Position numbers and translations under genes: made by a program
Shown here: positions 8,705-19,529 of the stretch, piece after piece
How positions within the stretch are numbered: position 1 is the stretch's first letter
Layout: each line of letters starts with the position of its first letter
NCBI GenBank assembly: GCA_963807925.1
Contig: CAWEDP010000004.1
Span: forward strand, 62,001 to 126,000
Direction: 5' to 3'
Length of the DNA: 64,000 nucleotides
Origin: CAWEDP01 sp963807925
GTDB taxonomy: Bacteria; Acidobacteriota; Vicinamibacteria; Vicinamibacterales; CAVVIG01
The notes under the pieces: generated by a model
What the model saw: the letters and a program-made list of their open reading frames with translations, nothing else
Databases searched by the model: none
What the model was told of the DNA's origin: nothing

Positions 8705-10081
8705 TCAGCTCCTGGGCTGTCTCTTCAGAAACGATCCGCCGCCAGGGCGTCCCACGAACTTCCCCTCCTCGACGACGAAACGGCCGCGGGACAGCACCGT
8801 GTCGGCGGCGCCGGTCACCTGCCGCCCTTCGTACGGACTGTAGTCGACGCGCATGTGCAGCGTGCCGGCTGCCAGCGTCACGACGCGATCGGGATCGAAG
8901 ATCACGAGGTCGGCGTCCGACCCGGGCGCGATCGTGCCCTTTCGCGGAAACAGTCCGAAGATCTTCGCCGGCGCGGTCGACGTCAGCTCGACGAACCGGT
9001 TCAACGAGATGCGGCCCGACCGCACGCCGCCGTCGTACACCAGGCTCATGCGGGTCTCGATGCCGGGCGCGCCGTTCGGTATCTTCGAGAAGTCGGTGGC
9101 GCCCAGCTCCTTCTGTTCCTTCATGCAGAACGGACAATGGTCCGTCGAGATCACCTGCAGGTCGTTGTAGGCGAGGCCGCGCCACAGCTGGTCCTGTGTC
9201 GCGCGCGCGCGCAGCGGCGGGCTCATGACGTACTTCGCGCCCGCAAAGCCCGGCTCCTCGTAGTTCTCGTAGGACAGAAACAGGTACTGCGGACAGGTTT
9301 CGGCGTGGGCCGGCAGCCCCCGATCCCGCGCCTCGGTGACCATCTCCAGCGCCTCGGCCGCCGACAGGTGCACGATGTAGATCGGCACGTCGGCCATTTC
9401 AGCGAGCGCGATCGCACGATGCGTCGCCTCGGCCTCGGCCCGTGCCGGCCGCGTCAGCGCGTGGTATCTCGGCGCGGTCTTCCCGGCGGCGAGCGCGCGC
9501 TGCACGAGGACGTCGATGACGCCTCCATTTTCCGCGTGCATGCAGATGGTGCCGCCGTTCTTCCCGGTCCTCAGCAGCGCTCGGAAGATTGTGGCGTCGT
9601 CGAGCATGAAGACGCCCGGATAGGCCATGAACAGCTTGAACGACGAGATGCCCTGCCGAACGAGGGCGTCCATCTCCTGCTCGATCTGGTCGTTCAGCTC
9701 GGTGACGATCATGTGGAAGCCGTAGTCGATGACGGCCTTGCCTTCCGCCTTCTTCGCCCATGTTTCCCAGGCGTGGTGCAGCGTCTGGCCGCGGTACTGG
9801 ATGGCGAAATCCACAATGGTGGTCGTGCCGCCGAAGGCCGCGGCTCGGGTCCCGGTCTCGAAATCATCCGACGACGTCGTCCCGCCGAACGGCATGTCGA
9901 GGTGTGTGTGGACGTCGATGCCGCCGGGCAGGACGTACTTGCCGCTCGCATCGACGACCCGGTCCGCTGCCATCTCGAGGACCGTTCCGATGAGCGTGAT
10001 CTTCTCGTCCTCGACGAGCAGGTCGGCGGCGTAGCGGTCGGACGAGGTGACGATGGTACCGCCCTTGATCAGGATTCTCAT
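8705..10081 (-). CDS. hydA: Dihydropyrimidinase / D-hydantoinase (possible allantoinase substitute)
   Basis: 458-residue amidohydrolase. The binuclear zinc site is visible: H58 and H60 (DVHTHLD), K149 (SSFKLFMAYPG, the carbamylated Lys), H182, H238 and D314 (ISTDHCPF). PFGGTTSSDDFETGT and HAENGG are dihydropyrimidinase signatures rather than allantoinase ones. It should open dihydrouracil, matching the PreA-like gene at the end of the operon. Because it sits between xanthine dehydrogenase and allantoicase genes, and no true allantoinase is seen, it may also open allantoin; this second role is inference. No beta-ureidopropionase gene is nearby. Confidence 0.9.
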   Translation of the reverse strand: MRILIKGGTIVTSSDRYAADLLVEDEKITLIGTVLEMAADRVVDASGKYVLPGGIDVHTHLDMPFGGTTSSDDFETGTRAAAFGGTTTIVDFAIQYRGQTLHHAWETWAKKAEGKAVIDYGFHMIVTELNDQIEQEMDALVRQGISSFKLFMAYPGVFMLDDATIFRALLRTGKNGGTICMHAENGGVIDVLVQRALAAGKTAPRYHALTRPARAEAEATHRAIALAEMADVPIYIVHLSAAEALEMVTEARDRGLPAHAETCPQYLFLSYENYEEPGFAGAKYVMSPPLRARATQDQLWRGLAYNDLQVISTDHCPFCMKEQKELGATDFSKIPNGAPGIETRMSLVYDGGVRSGRISLNRFVELTSTAPAKIFGLFPRKGTIAPGSDADLVIFDPDRVVTLAAGTLHMRVDYSPYEGRQVTGAADTVLSRGRFVVEEGKFVGRPGGGSFLKRQPRS

Positions 10082-10139
10082 GGCCGTTGGAATTGTAAAT
10101 CGGCCGCCTGTCGAAGCCAGGGGGCGACCTCACTAAGCG

Positions 10140-11387
10140 TCACGGGAGCAGGAGCGGCTTCGCTTCGCGGGCCCAGCCCTCCTCCCAGGTCGGGCGGGCG
10201 CTCTTGCGGGCCCCGGCGCGGAGCCGATCGAGCGCCTGCTGGGACGCTGGAAACGTCTCGAACAGCTCGAACAGCACGTCGGCCAGCTGGCGCGCGGTCG
10301 AGAACAGGAAGCCGTTGTCGCCGTGGCGCACGCGCTCGGCCAGGCAGGCGCCGTAGTCGAGGGCGCAGACCGGCACGCCGGCGCCGAACAAGTCGGCCAC
10401 CTTCATCGGGATATCGAGCCCCGACGAGGATCGATGGAGACACAGTCCGAGATCGGCGCTGCCGACGACGCGCGGGTAGTCGTCGGGCTCGAGCCAGCGG
10501 GTGCGGAGCTGGACGCGGCGCGACGGCAGTCCCGCGAACCGGCGCTCGAACTCCGCCCGCCGCGCGCCGTCGCCCGTGACGAGGATCACGAGATCCGGAA
10601 AGCGGCGCCCCTCGGACGCGGCCTCCCAGCCGCGAATCCGCTCTTCCAGGTGGACGACCGCTTCGACGGCGACGTCGAAATCCTCGTCCTCCGTCCAGCT
10701 CGTCGGACAAACGATGAAGCCGACGACGCCGCCGCGCAGCCCCAGGCGTGTAAAGAGCGCCTGACGAAACCGCTCGCGGTCGAGCCGGTCGACGGGAGCG
10801 AAGCGCGCCGCAGGACGGTCGTAGAACACGCGCACGTCATGCACGCCGAAGCGGCTCTCGAGAAACGCCGCGAGCGCCCGCGAGACGCAGAGATGGCCGT
10901 CGACGCGGCGGGCCTCCCGCCGCTCCAGCCAGCGGGCGAATCGGACCGCCGGGTGCCAGCGTCCGAGCCGCAGCCGCAGCAGCGTGTATCCGAGGTTGTG
11001 CCAGTCGATGACGAACCGGACGGCCCGCCGCCGCAGCGCCAGCGACGCCACGAACAGCGTCGGGAACTGCGGAGGAGTCTGGACGATGACGAGATCGGGC
11101 GGCGTCAGCGCACGCAGCGCGCGCCAGAGGCGATAGCTGAGGCGGGTCGCATCCATCAGCGCCGCCATCGTGTAGGCGAGCGTCGTCAGCCCCTTTCGCT
11201 GCCGGAGCGTGGACGGCGCAATGCGGTGAACGGCAATCCGGCGATCGTCGGTGACACCATGCGACAGCGGGGTGCCCTCGAGCCCCACGAGGTCCACGTC
11301 GATGGCGTTGGCCGCCAGGCCGCGCGCGTGGTAGCACATGCGGGCGGACCGCCCGAGATCGGCCAGCGCGACGACGGCGGCCCTCAT
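10140..11387 (-). CDS. ALG1-like glycosyltransferase (GT33 type, eukaryotic-like)
   Basis: 415 residues. The sequence follows eukaryotic ALG1 (GDP-mannose:chitobiosyl-diphosphodolichol beta-1,4-mannosyltransferase) from end to end: LGRSARMCYHA (11-21), VQTPPQFPTL (102-111), IDWHNLGYTLL (127-137), DGHLCVSRAL (163-172), YDRPAARF (189-196), CPTSWTEDEDFD (227-238), LEPDDYPRVVGSADLGLCLH (299-318), SSSGLDIPMKVADLFGAGVP (320-339) and RHGDNGFLF (354-362). Unlike eukaryotic ALG1 it has no clear N-terminal membrane anchor. I chose ATG 11387 because it overlaps the stop of the xanthine dehydrogenase FAD subunit by 4 nt (ATGA), which couples the two genes. The sugar and acceptor cannot be read from the sequence. 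Its place in a purine operon is unexplained. Confidence 0.85.
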   Translation of the reverse strand: MRAAVVALADLGRSARMCYHARGLAANAIDVDLVGLEGTPLSHGVTDDRRIAVHRIAPSTLRQRKGLTTLAYTMAALMDATRLSYRLWRALRALTPPDLVIVQTPPQFPTLFVASLALRRRAVRFVIDWHNLGYTLLRLRLGRWHPAVRFARWLERREARRVDGHLCVSRALAAFLESRFGVHDVRVFYDRPAARFAPVDRLDRERFRQALFTRLGLRGGVVGFIVCPTSWTEDEDFDVAVEAVVHLEERIRGWEAASEGRRFPDLVILVTGDGARRAEFERRFAGLPSRRVQLRTRWLEPDDYPRVVGSADLGLCLHRSSSGLDIPMKVADLFGAGVPVCALDYGACLAERVRHGDNGFLFSTARQLADVLFELFETFPASQQALDRLRAGARKSARPTWEEGWAREAKPLLLP

Positions 11388-12217
11388 GCGCCGTGCTCGT
11401 GCCAGAAGCGGGCGAGCAGGTTGGCGGCGACGCGCCGCCGGTAGTCGGCCGTGGATCGGATGTCGTCGATCGGCGCGATCTCCTCGACGAGGATCTGCTG
11501 CGCCTCCGCAATCGACGCGCCGCGGCCGAGCGCCGCTTCCGTGCCGGGCAGGCGCACGACGGTCGGCGCCACGCTGCCGAGCGCCACGCGGGGCGCCTCG
11601 TCGCCGGGCGGAGCGACCGCCGCCATCACGACTTTCGAAATCGCCTGCGCCGCCCGCGTGCCGACCTTGCGGAACCACTGCCGGCCGACCACCGAGGGCA
11701 CCTCGATGGCCGTGATGATCTCGTCGGCCCGCCTCACCGACTTGCGGTACCCCGTGTAGAACGCGTTGACCGGCACGCGCCGCTGGCCCACCGCGCTCGC
11801 CAGCACCACCACCGCGTCGGCGGCCGCGAGCACCGGCAGGGTGTCGCCCGCCGGCGAGGCGTTCGCGACGTTGCCGCCGAGCGTGCCGCGGTTCTGAATC
11901 TGCGGACCGCCCACCTGGCGCGCGGCAGCCACCAGCATCGGCAGACGGCGGCGGACCAGTGGCGACCCGGCGATCTGCGCGTAGGTCGCCAGTGCGCCGA
12001 TCGAAAGGTGCCCCTCGCGAATCTGGATGGTCCGGAGCGCCCCCACCCGCCAGAGATTCAGGAACCGCGTCGCCGCCAAGGTTCCGGAGTTGAGGGCGAC
12101 ATACAGGTCGGTGCAGCCGGCCATCGGCACGAGCGGCCCTTCGTCCCGCAGCATGCGGAGGGCGGTGCCGATCGATGAGGGTTCGAGCAGCGTGAGATGA
12201 CGGACCGCGGGGGGCAT
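11384..12217 (-). CDS. Xanthine dehydrogenase, FAD-binding subunit
   Basis: 277 residues of the CO dehydrogenase flavoprotein/XDH FAD family. Residues around 30-40 (PMAGCTDLYV) match the first FAD-binding motif, and GGPQIQNRGTLGGNVANASP matches the central one that holds the isoalloxazine and pyrophosphate. It passes electrons from the Fe-S subunit to FAD and then to NAD+ or another acceptor. The start overlaps the stop of the Fe-S subunit by one base (TGATG) and its stop overlaps the ALG1-like start, so three genes in a row are translationally coupled. Confidence 0.9.
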   Translation of the reverse strand: MPPAVRHLTLLEPSSIGTALRMLRDEGPLVPMAGCTDLYVALNSGTLAATRFLNLWRVGALRTIQIREGHLSIGALATYAQIAGSPLVRRRLPMLVAAARQVGGPQIQNRGTLGGNVANASPAGDTLPVLAAADAVVVLASAVGQRRVPVNAFYTGYRKSVRRADEIITAIEVPSVVGRQWFRKVGTRAAQAISKVVMAAVAPPGDEAPRVALGSVAPTVVRLPGTEAALGRGASIAEAQQILVEEIAPIDDIRSTADYRRRVAANLLARFWHEHGA

Positions 12218-12640
12218 CAGTCGGGTCGCCTGGACGCGCGCGCCGCGCGTCGAATCGATCGGTAGATGGCTTCGTACCCGGTGCAGCGGCACAGGTTGCC
12301 GGCGAGCCCCTCGCGCATGCGCGCGAGCGAGGGCCGCGGGCCCAGCGCCAGGGCCGCCAGGATCATGCCGGGCGTGCAGATGCCGCACTGCGCGCCGCCG
12401 AGCTCGACAAAGGCGCGCTGCAGCGGATGGCGCCCGCCAAGACCCTCGATGGTCGTGATCCGTGCGCGAACCGCCTGCGCCACCGGCACGAGGCACGAGT
12501 TCACCGGGTGACCGTCCACCAGGATCGTGCAGGCGCCGCACTCGCCTTCTCCGCACCCTTCCTTGGTCCCGGTCAGGTGACACTCCTCACGAAGCACGTC
12601 GAGCAGGCGCTTCATCGGATGGGCGGTGACAGACCGCTTC

Positions 12641-12663
<23 letters not shown>
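12217..12663 (-). CDS. Xanthine dehydrogenase, [2Fe-2S] subunit
   Basis: 148 residues with two [2Fe-2S] clusters. The plant-type cluster uses C37, C42, C45 and C57 (EGCGEGECGAC...NSC). The second cluster uses C93, C96, C125 and C127 (QCGICTPG...NLCRCTGY). The protein connects the molybdenum site to the FAD subunit. Its start lies inside the end of the molybdenum-subunit gene (23-nt overlap), and the stop overlaps the FAD-subunit start. All ligands are present, so the protein looks functional. Confidence 0.95.
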
Positions 12664-14782
<2,119 letters not shown>

Positions 14783-14880
14783 GTCAGGCGATTATACGAT
14801 TCGCCTCCAAGAGCGGACGCCCCTCACGCAGCGCGTGGGCGCCGCCACCGGCCGGCGCGCCGGGGCGCCGCGGTCCTCCC

Positions 14881-16173
14881 TCAGGGCGGGGTCAGCCGTT
14901 CTCCGGTGATGAGACGCGCGCGGCGCTGGAAGGTGACGTACGCCCACGCCCATTCCCCGAGCACCGCGACGCGGTTGCGAAATCCGATGAGCCAGAAGAT
15001 GTGCAGGAACAACCAGAAGATCCACGCAATCAGACCCGACGCCCGAATCGAGGCGATGTCGATCACGGCCGACCCGCGGCCGATCGTCGCGGCGTTTCCG
15101 TAGTCCCGGTAGCGGAACGGAGTCATCGGCTCGCCCCGAACCGCACGCAGAACGTTCGCCGCGGCGTGCGCGCCCCCCTGCATGGCGACCTGAGCGACGC
15201 CGGGCAGCGGCTTCCCGTCCTGCCGCAGCGCGCACACGTCCCCGACGACGAACACGTCGGGATAACCGGGCACCGTGAGCGTCGGTTCTGCCAGCACGCG
15301 TCCGACGCGATCGAGCGGCGCGCCCAGAGACGCGACGAGCGGCGATGCCGCCACGCCCGCCGCCCACACCACCGTCTGCGCCTCGATGCGTTCGGCGGGC
15401 GCGTCTGGCCCGCTCGCCGCAGACCGCCACAGAACGCCCCGCGCGTCGACCGACGTCACGATCGAGCCGGTGCGGACGTCGACGCCGAGCTTCAGCAGCG
15501 AGGCGGCCGCCGCCCTTCGCAAGGTGTCGGGAAATGTCGAGAGGACGTGCGGGCCGCCCTCCAACAGAACGATCCGCGCCGACTGCGGCTGAATCGATCG
15601 GAAGTCCTTGACGAGCGACTGCCGGGCGATTTCAGCGAGGGCGCCGGCCAGTTCGACGCCGGTGGGACCGCCGCCGACAATGACGAAGGTCAGCAGACGC
15701 GTCCTCGAGTCCGGCTGGTCCTCCCGCTCGGCCGCTTCGTAGGCCAGCAGCACCCGACGTCGAATCTCCAGCGCGTCGTCGAGCGTTTTGAGCCCCGGCG
15801 CGCGCGCGGCCCACTCCGGATGGCCGAAATAGGCGTGCGCGGCGCCGGTGGCCACAATCAGGTAGTCGTACGCCAGCCGGGTGTCGCGGTCCCCCTCCGA
15901 GAGCAGGACCCGCCGCCCGATCGGGTCGATCGAGGTCGCCGAGGCGAGCAGGACCTGAACGTTCGCCTGCGACCGCAGGACCCAGCGGATCGGCGAGGCG
16001 ACGTCGGCCGGCGACAGCGACGCCGTCGCCACCTGATAGAGCAGCGGCTGGAAGAGATGGTAGTTGTGCTGATCGATCAAGGTCACGCGGACCGGGGCGC
16101 GCGCGAGCGCTCGCGCCGCATGGAGTCCGCCGAACCCGCCGCCGAGGATCACCACGTGAGGGACATCGCTCAT
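14881..16173 (-). CDS. ndh: Type II NADH:quinone oxidoreductase
   Basis: 430-residue single-subunit flavoprotein. An N-terminal FAD dinucleotide fold (VVILGGGFGGLHAARAL) is followed by a second Rossmann fold for NADH (VIVGGGPTGVELAGAL) and the family motif VWAAGV with VFVVGDV. HNYHLFQPLLYQVAT is a strong NDH-2 signature. The C-terminal hydrophobic helix (GLIAWIFWLFLHIFWLIGF) anchors it to the inner membrane. It passes electrons from NADH to quinone without pumping protons. The gene stands alone and is divergent from the molybdopterin oxidoreductase. Confidence 0.93.
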   Translation of the reverse strand: MSDVPHVVILGGGFGGLHAARALARAPVRVTLIDQHNYHLFQPLLYQVATASLSPADVASPIRWVLRSQANVQVLLASATSIDPIGRRVLLSEGDRDTRLAYDYLIVATGAAHAYFGHPEWAARAPGLKTLDDALEIRRRVLLAYEAAEREDQPDSRTRLLTFVIVGGGPTGVELAGALAEIARQSLVKDFRSIQPQSARIVLLEGGPHVLSTFPDTLRRAAAASLLKLGVDVRTGSIVTSVDARGVLWRSAASGPDAPAERIEAQTVVWAAGVAASPLVASLGAPLDRVGRVLAEPTLTVPGYPDVFVVGDVCALRQDGKPLPGVAQVAMQGGAHAAANVLRAVRGEPMTPFRYRDYGNAATIGRGSAVIDIASIRASGLIAWIFWLFLHIFWLIGFRNRVAVLGEWAWAYVTFQRRARLITGERLTPP

Positions 16174-16216
16174 GAGTCGTCACCAATCGGTCGTCAACCT
16201 GCGCGCGCCAATCGCG

Positions 16217-16230
16217 CGCCAAGATTGGCG
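16217..16230. promoter_or_regulatory. Palindrome in the ndh / molybdopterin oxidoreductase divergent promoter region
   Basis: CGCCAA-GA-TTGGCG forms a perfect two-fold repeat. A second half-site, CGCCAATC, lies just upstream (16206-16213). The position between two divergent redox genes suits a shared operator, but no regulator can be assigned. Confidence 0.35.
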
Positions 16231-16264
16231 GCGTCTGGCGCCCGGCACATGATAGGTTGACTGG

Positions 16265-18311
16265 ATGGCGGTAGGTTCATCCCGACACGAAGCGGAACCG
16301 AGCGGGTCTTCGACCGTCGTGGAGTCGGCATGTCCTCTCGATTGCCCGGATGCGTGCACCTTGCACGTCACGGTCCGTCGCGGGCGCATCGCCGAGATCG
16401 ACGGCTCGCACAGGAACCCCGTCACGGGCGGATACATCTGCGCAAAGGTTCGCCGGTTTGCCGATCGCGTGTACGGCCCTGACCGCCTGCTCTACCCGGC
16501 CGTTCGGACCGGCGTCAAAGGACGCGGCCAGTTCAAGCGCGTTCCGTGGGAGGAAGCGCTGGATCTCGTCGCGGATCGGTTCCGCCGGGCCAAGGCGGCA
16601 CATGGCGGAGCATCGATCCTGCCGTACTGGTACGGCGGTTCGAACGGCCTCCTCACCCAGGACAACCTCGATGCGCAACTGTGGCGGCGGTTCGGGACCT
16701 CGCGGCTCGCGCGGACGCTCTGCGCGGCGCCGACCGGCGCCGCCAATCAGGGCCTCTACGGCAAGATGGCGTCGGTGACCTATCAGGACTATCCGGACGC
16801 CAGCCTGATTGTCCTCTGGGGCGTCAACCCGTCGGCGTCCGGCATTCATCTGGTGCCCTACGTCCGCCAGGCGCAGAAGCGCGGTGCCAGGCTCGTCGTG
16901 ATCGATCCCCGTACGACGGTGCTGGCGCGGTCGGCCGACCTGCATCTGGCCGTGGCGCCCGGCAGCGACGTCGCCGTGGCGCTCGCCGTTCACCGGCATC
17001 TTTTCGAGGCCGGACACGCCGACGCCGCGTTCCTGCGCGAGCACGCGATCGGCGCCGATCGACTGCGGGAGCGGGCCGCGGAATGGACCTTCGAGCGCGC
17101 GGCGACGGTGTCCGGCGTCGAGGCGGCCGCCGTTGCGCAGTTCGCGGAATTGTACGCGACGAGCACGCCTGCGCTGATCCGTTGCGGATGGGGTCTCGAG
17201 CGCAACCGCAACGGCGGGAATGCGGCCATGGCGGTCCTGGCGCTGCCGGCGGTGGGCGGCAAGTTCGGCGTGCGCGGCGGCGGCTACTCGATGAGCAACT
17301 CGGCGTCCTGGGGCATCGAGCAGCCCTGGATCGCATCGGCGGAGCCGCCGACGCGTCTCGTGAACATGAATCAGTTGGGCCGGGCCCTCACCGAGTACCG
17401 ACGATCCGGCGGTGAAGGTGCTGTTCGTGTACAACGCCAACCCGGCGGCGACGACGCCCGACCAGCATCGGGTGCTGCGCGGCCTCGAGCGCGACGACCT
17501 GTTTACGATTGTGTTCGATCAGGTGATGACCGACACGGCGCTGTACGCCGATCTGGTACTGCCGGCGACGACGTTCATGGAAGGGTACGACGTGGCGAAG
17601 GCGTACGGTCCGATCAGCCTGGAGCTCGCGCGTCCGGTGATCGACGTCGTCGGCGAAGCGCGCCCGAACGCGGACGTGTTCGGCGCCTTGTGCAAACGGC
17701 TCGATCTGCTCCACGAGGACGAGCCGGGGGACGAGCTCGAGCTGACCGTCCGCGTGCTCGATTCGCTGCCCGACGCCATCGGCCGGGATCTGCGGGCCGG
17801 CAGGGCTCCGCTGCCGTCATTCGGCGCGGCGCCGATTCAGTTCGTCGACGTGTTTCCGAACACGCCCGACCGCAAGATTCACCTGTTCCCGGAGCGGTAC
17901 GAGGCAGGAGCCCCCGTGGGGCTGTACCGGTTCCAGCCGGATCCCGCGACGGAGCGATTCCCGCTCGCGCTGATTTCCCCGGCGAGCGAGCGCACGATCA
18001 GCTCGACGCTCGGCGAGCTGCCGCGCCCGGACGTCAAGCTGCGCATGCATCCCGACGATGCGCAGGCGCGGGGCCTGGAGGATAGGGATTCTGTGCGGGT
18101 CTTCAACGACCTGGGCGAAGTCCACTGCGAGCTGAACGTGACGCCCGCGATCCGCCCGGGAACCGTCAGCCTGCCCAAAGGACTCTGGCGTCGCAGCACG
18201 AAGAACGGCTACACGGCCACGGCCCTTGTTCCCGACACGCTGACCGACCTCGGCGGCGGCGCCTGCTTCAACGACGCGCGTGTGGAGGTTCGGTCGCTGC
18301 CGTCAGCGTGA
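16265..18311 (+). CDS. Molybdopterin oxidoreductase (formate dehydrogenase/DMSO reductase superfamily), with a single-base frameshift
   Basis: About 681 residues once a frameshift at 17399 is repaired. The N-terminal [4Fe-4S] motif CPLDCPDAC...YICAK is intact, followed by bis-MGD binding regions (LWGVNPSASGIHL, VVIDPRTT). The Cys of LCAAPTG sits where the Mo ligand (Sec/Cys) lies in formate dehydrogenases. The frame breaks after GRALTEY: one extra C in the CC at 17398-17399 moves the reading to DDPAVKVLFVYNANP. The second part holds the rest of domain III (MTDTALYADLVLPATTFMEGYD) and the C-terminal MGD-binding domain IV (SERTISSTLGEL...PKGLW). There is no twin-Arg signal, so it is cytoplasmic. 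Substrate unknown. The two halves match one full-length gene so exactly that an indel error is a serious possibility. Confidence 0.85.
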
Positions 18312-18353
18312 CGCCGGCCGCCTCAGCCCGTCCACGAGGGGCCGCGACCGGGG

Positions 18354-18458
18354 CGTCGGACTGGGAACTGGAGGACGGCTGGAGAGTCGGGCTGGCGACG
18401 GAGTGTTCGGCCTCCGTCTCCTCGCCCCCGAGCCTCCAGTCCCCAGCCTCGCGTCCCG
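18354..18458. repeat. Imperfect palindrome built from degenerate heptamers
   Basis: The left arm at 18358-18374 pairs with the right arm at 18433-18449 (14 of 17 positions). Both arms are made of 7-base units of the type ACTGGGA/CTCCAGT, related to the CCCNGAN family at 26055 and 31753. It lies in the 244-base gap before the LysR gene. Confidence 0.6.
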
Positions 18459-18518
18459 GACGCCATAAAATCGCGCAAATGCCGTCGCGTGTCCAATACC
18501 AGGTCAGCCGCCGCATCA

Positions 18519-18531
18519 TGCCAGACTGGCA
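18519..18531. promoter_or_regulatory. T-N11-A palindrome, likely LysR-type operator
   Basis: TGCCAGACTGGCA is a perfect two-fold repeat with the T-N11-A form recognised by LysR-family proteins. It sits 24 bases before the LysR start, flanked by a wider ACCAG...CTGGT pair, which fits autoregulation. A TAACAT at 18541 may be the -10 element. Confidence 0.5.
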
Positions 18532-18555
18532 TATCTGGTGTAACATGCCGGCGCC

Positions 18556-19500
18556 GTGGATTTCCGACATCTCCGCGCGTTCATCGCCGTCGCCGAAGAG
18601 TCGAGCGTCACGAGAGCGGCCGAACGGCTGCACATCTCCCAACCACCGCTGAGCCGCCACATCCACCAACTCGAAGAGGAACTGGGCGTCAAGCTCTTTC
18701 ACCGGCACCGGATGGGCGTGACGCTGACCGACGTCGGCCGCCATCTGCTCGAAAAGGCCAAGGTGCTCGACGCTGCGGCGTCCGATTTCCTCGAGACCGC
18801 CGGCCAGGCCACCGAGATCGGCGCCCACACCGTCCGGATTGGGATCGCGTGGGGACTCTGGGAGCCGCTGCACCGGGTGCGCATCGAGGCCGCGTCCCGA
18901 TTCATGCAGCTGACGCTCGAAGCGAGCGACGTGTTCTGCTCGGACGACTGGAACGAACAGCTCCGGAACGGCACGCTCGATGTCGTGTTCACCCGCCCGC
19001 CGTTCGACGAGGGCGCGCTGAACGTCGGTCCGCTCTTCGACGAGCAGCTCGTGGCGGTTGTCAGCGCCGATCATCCGCTGGCCGCCCGCAAAAGCGTCCG
19101 CCTACGCGACCTGGTGCGCGAACCGCTCCTGCTCTGGGACCGTCATCTGATGCCGGCCGTGTACGACAAGGTGCTCGCCCTGTACGGCGGCATGGGCGTC
19201 AAACCCCGGATGATTCCGACGCCGGGCGCCGGGCCGCACAATCACCGCGGGCTGATGCTCGTCGCGTCGGGTCAGGGCGTGTATGTCTGCGTCGGCGTGC
19301 CGCTGACCAGTCCGCAGCCGACCAGCGGCATCGCGGTCGTTCCGATCGCCGATCCCAGCGCCACGATTGAAATCTGCGTCGTCTGGCGCAAGACCGAGCA
19401 GTCGTCCGCCGTCACCCGGTTCATGGAGGCGGTCGTTGGCGTGTTCCCGCGGACCGCCGGTGCCCTGGGGGGGGCGACGCCCTCGAGGCGCGCCTCGTAA
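18556..19500 (+). CDS. LysR-family transcriptional regulator
   Basis: 314 residues, standard length. The N-terminal winged helix-turn-helix (FRHLRAFIAVAEESSVTRAA...ISQPPLSRHIHQLEEELG) is followed by the two-lobe effector-binding domain from about residue 90. The effector is not recognisable. GTG start at 18556. The nearest possible target is its own promoter (operator at 18519); the purine operon begins about 3.8 kb away on the other strand and no link is visible. Its stop codon falls inside a tandem repeat shared with the convergent tamB gene. Confidence 0.93.
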   Translation: MDFRHLRAFIAVAEESSVTRAAERLHISQPPLSRHIHQLEEELGVKLFHRHRMGVTLTDVGRHLLEKAKVLDAAASDFLETAGQATEIGAHTVRIGIAWGLWEPLHRVRIEAASRFMQLTLEASDVFCSDDWNEQLRNGTLDVVFTRPPFDEGALNVGPLFDEQLVAVVSADHPLAARKSVRLRDLVREPLLLWDRHLMPAVYDKVLALYGGMGVKPRMIPTPGAGPHNHRGLMLVASGQGVYVCVGVPLTSPQPTSGIAVVPIADPSATIEICVVWRKTEQSSAVTRFMEAVVGVFPRTAGALGGATPSRRAS

Positions 19501-19529
19501 CGCCAATAGCTCTCGTAGCGCTAATAGCT
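19494..19529. repeat. Two tandem 18-base repeats containing both convergent stop codons
   Basis: CTCGTAACGCCAATAGCT is followed directly by CTCGTAGCGCTAATAGCT (16 of 18 identical). The first copy carries the TAA of the LysR gene, the second the TAG of tamB on the other strand. A perfect GAGGCGCGCCTC palindrome (19485-19496) overlaps the start of the repeat. Confidence 0.8.
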
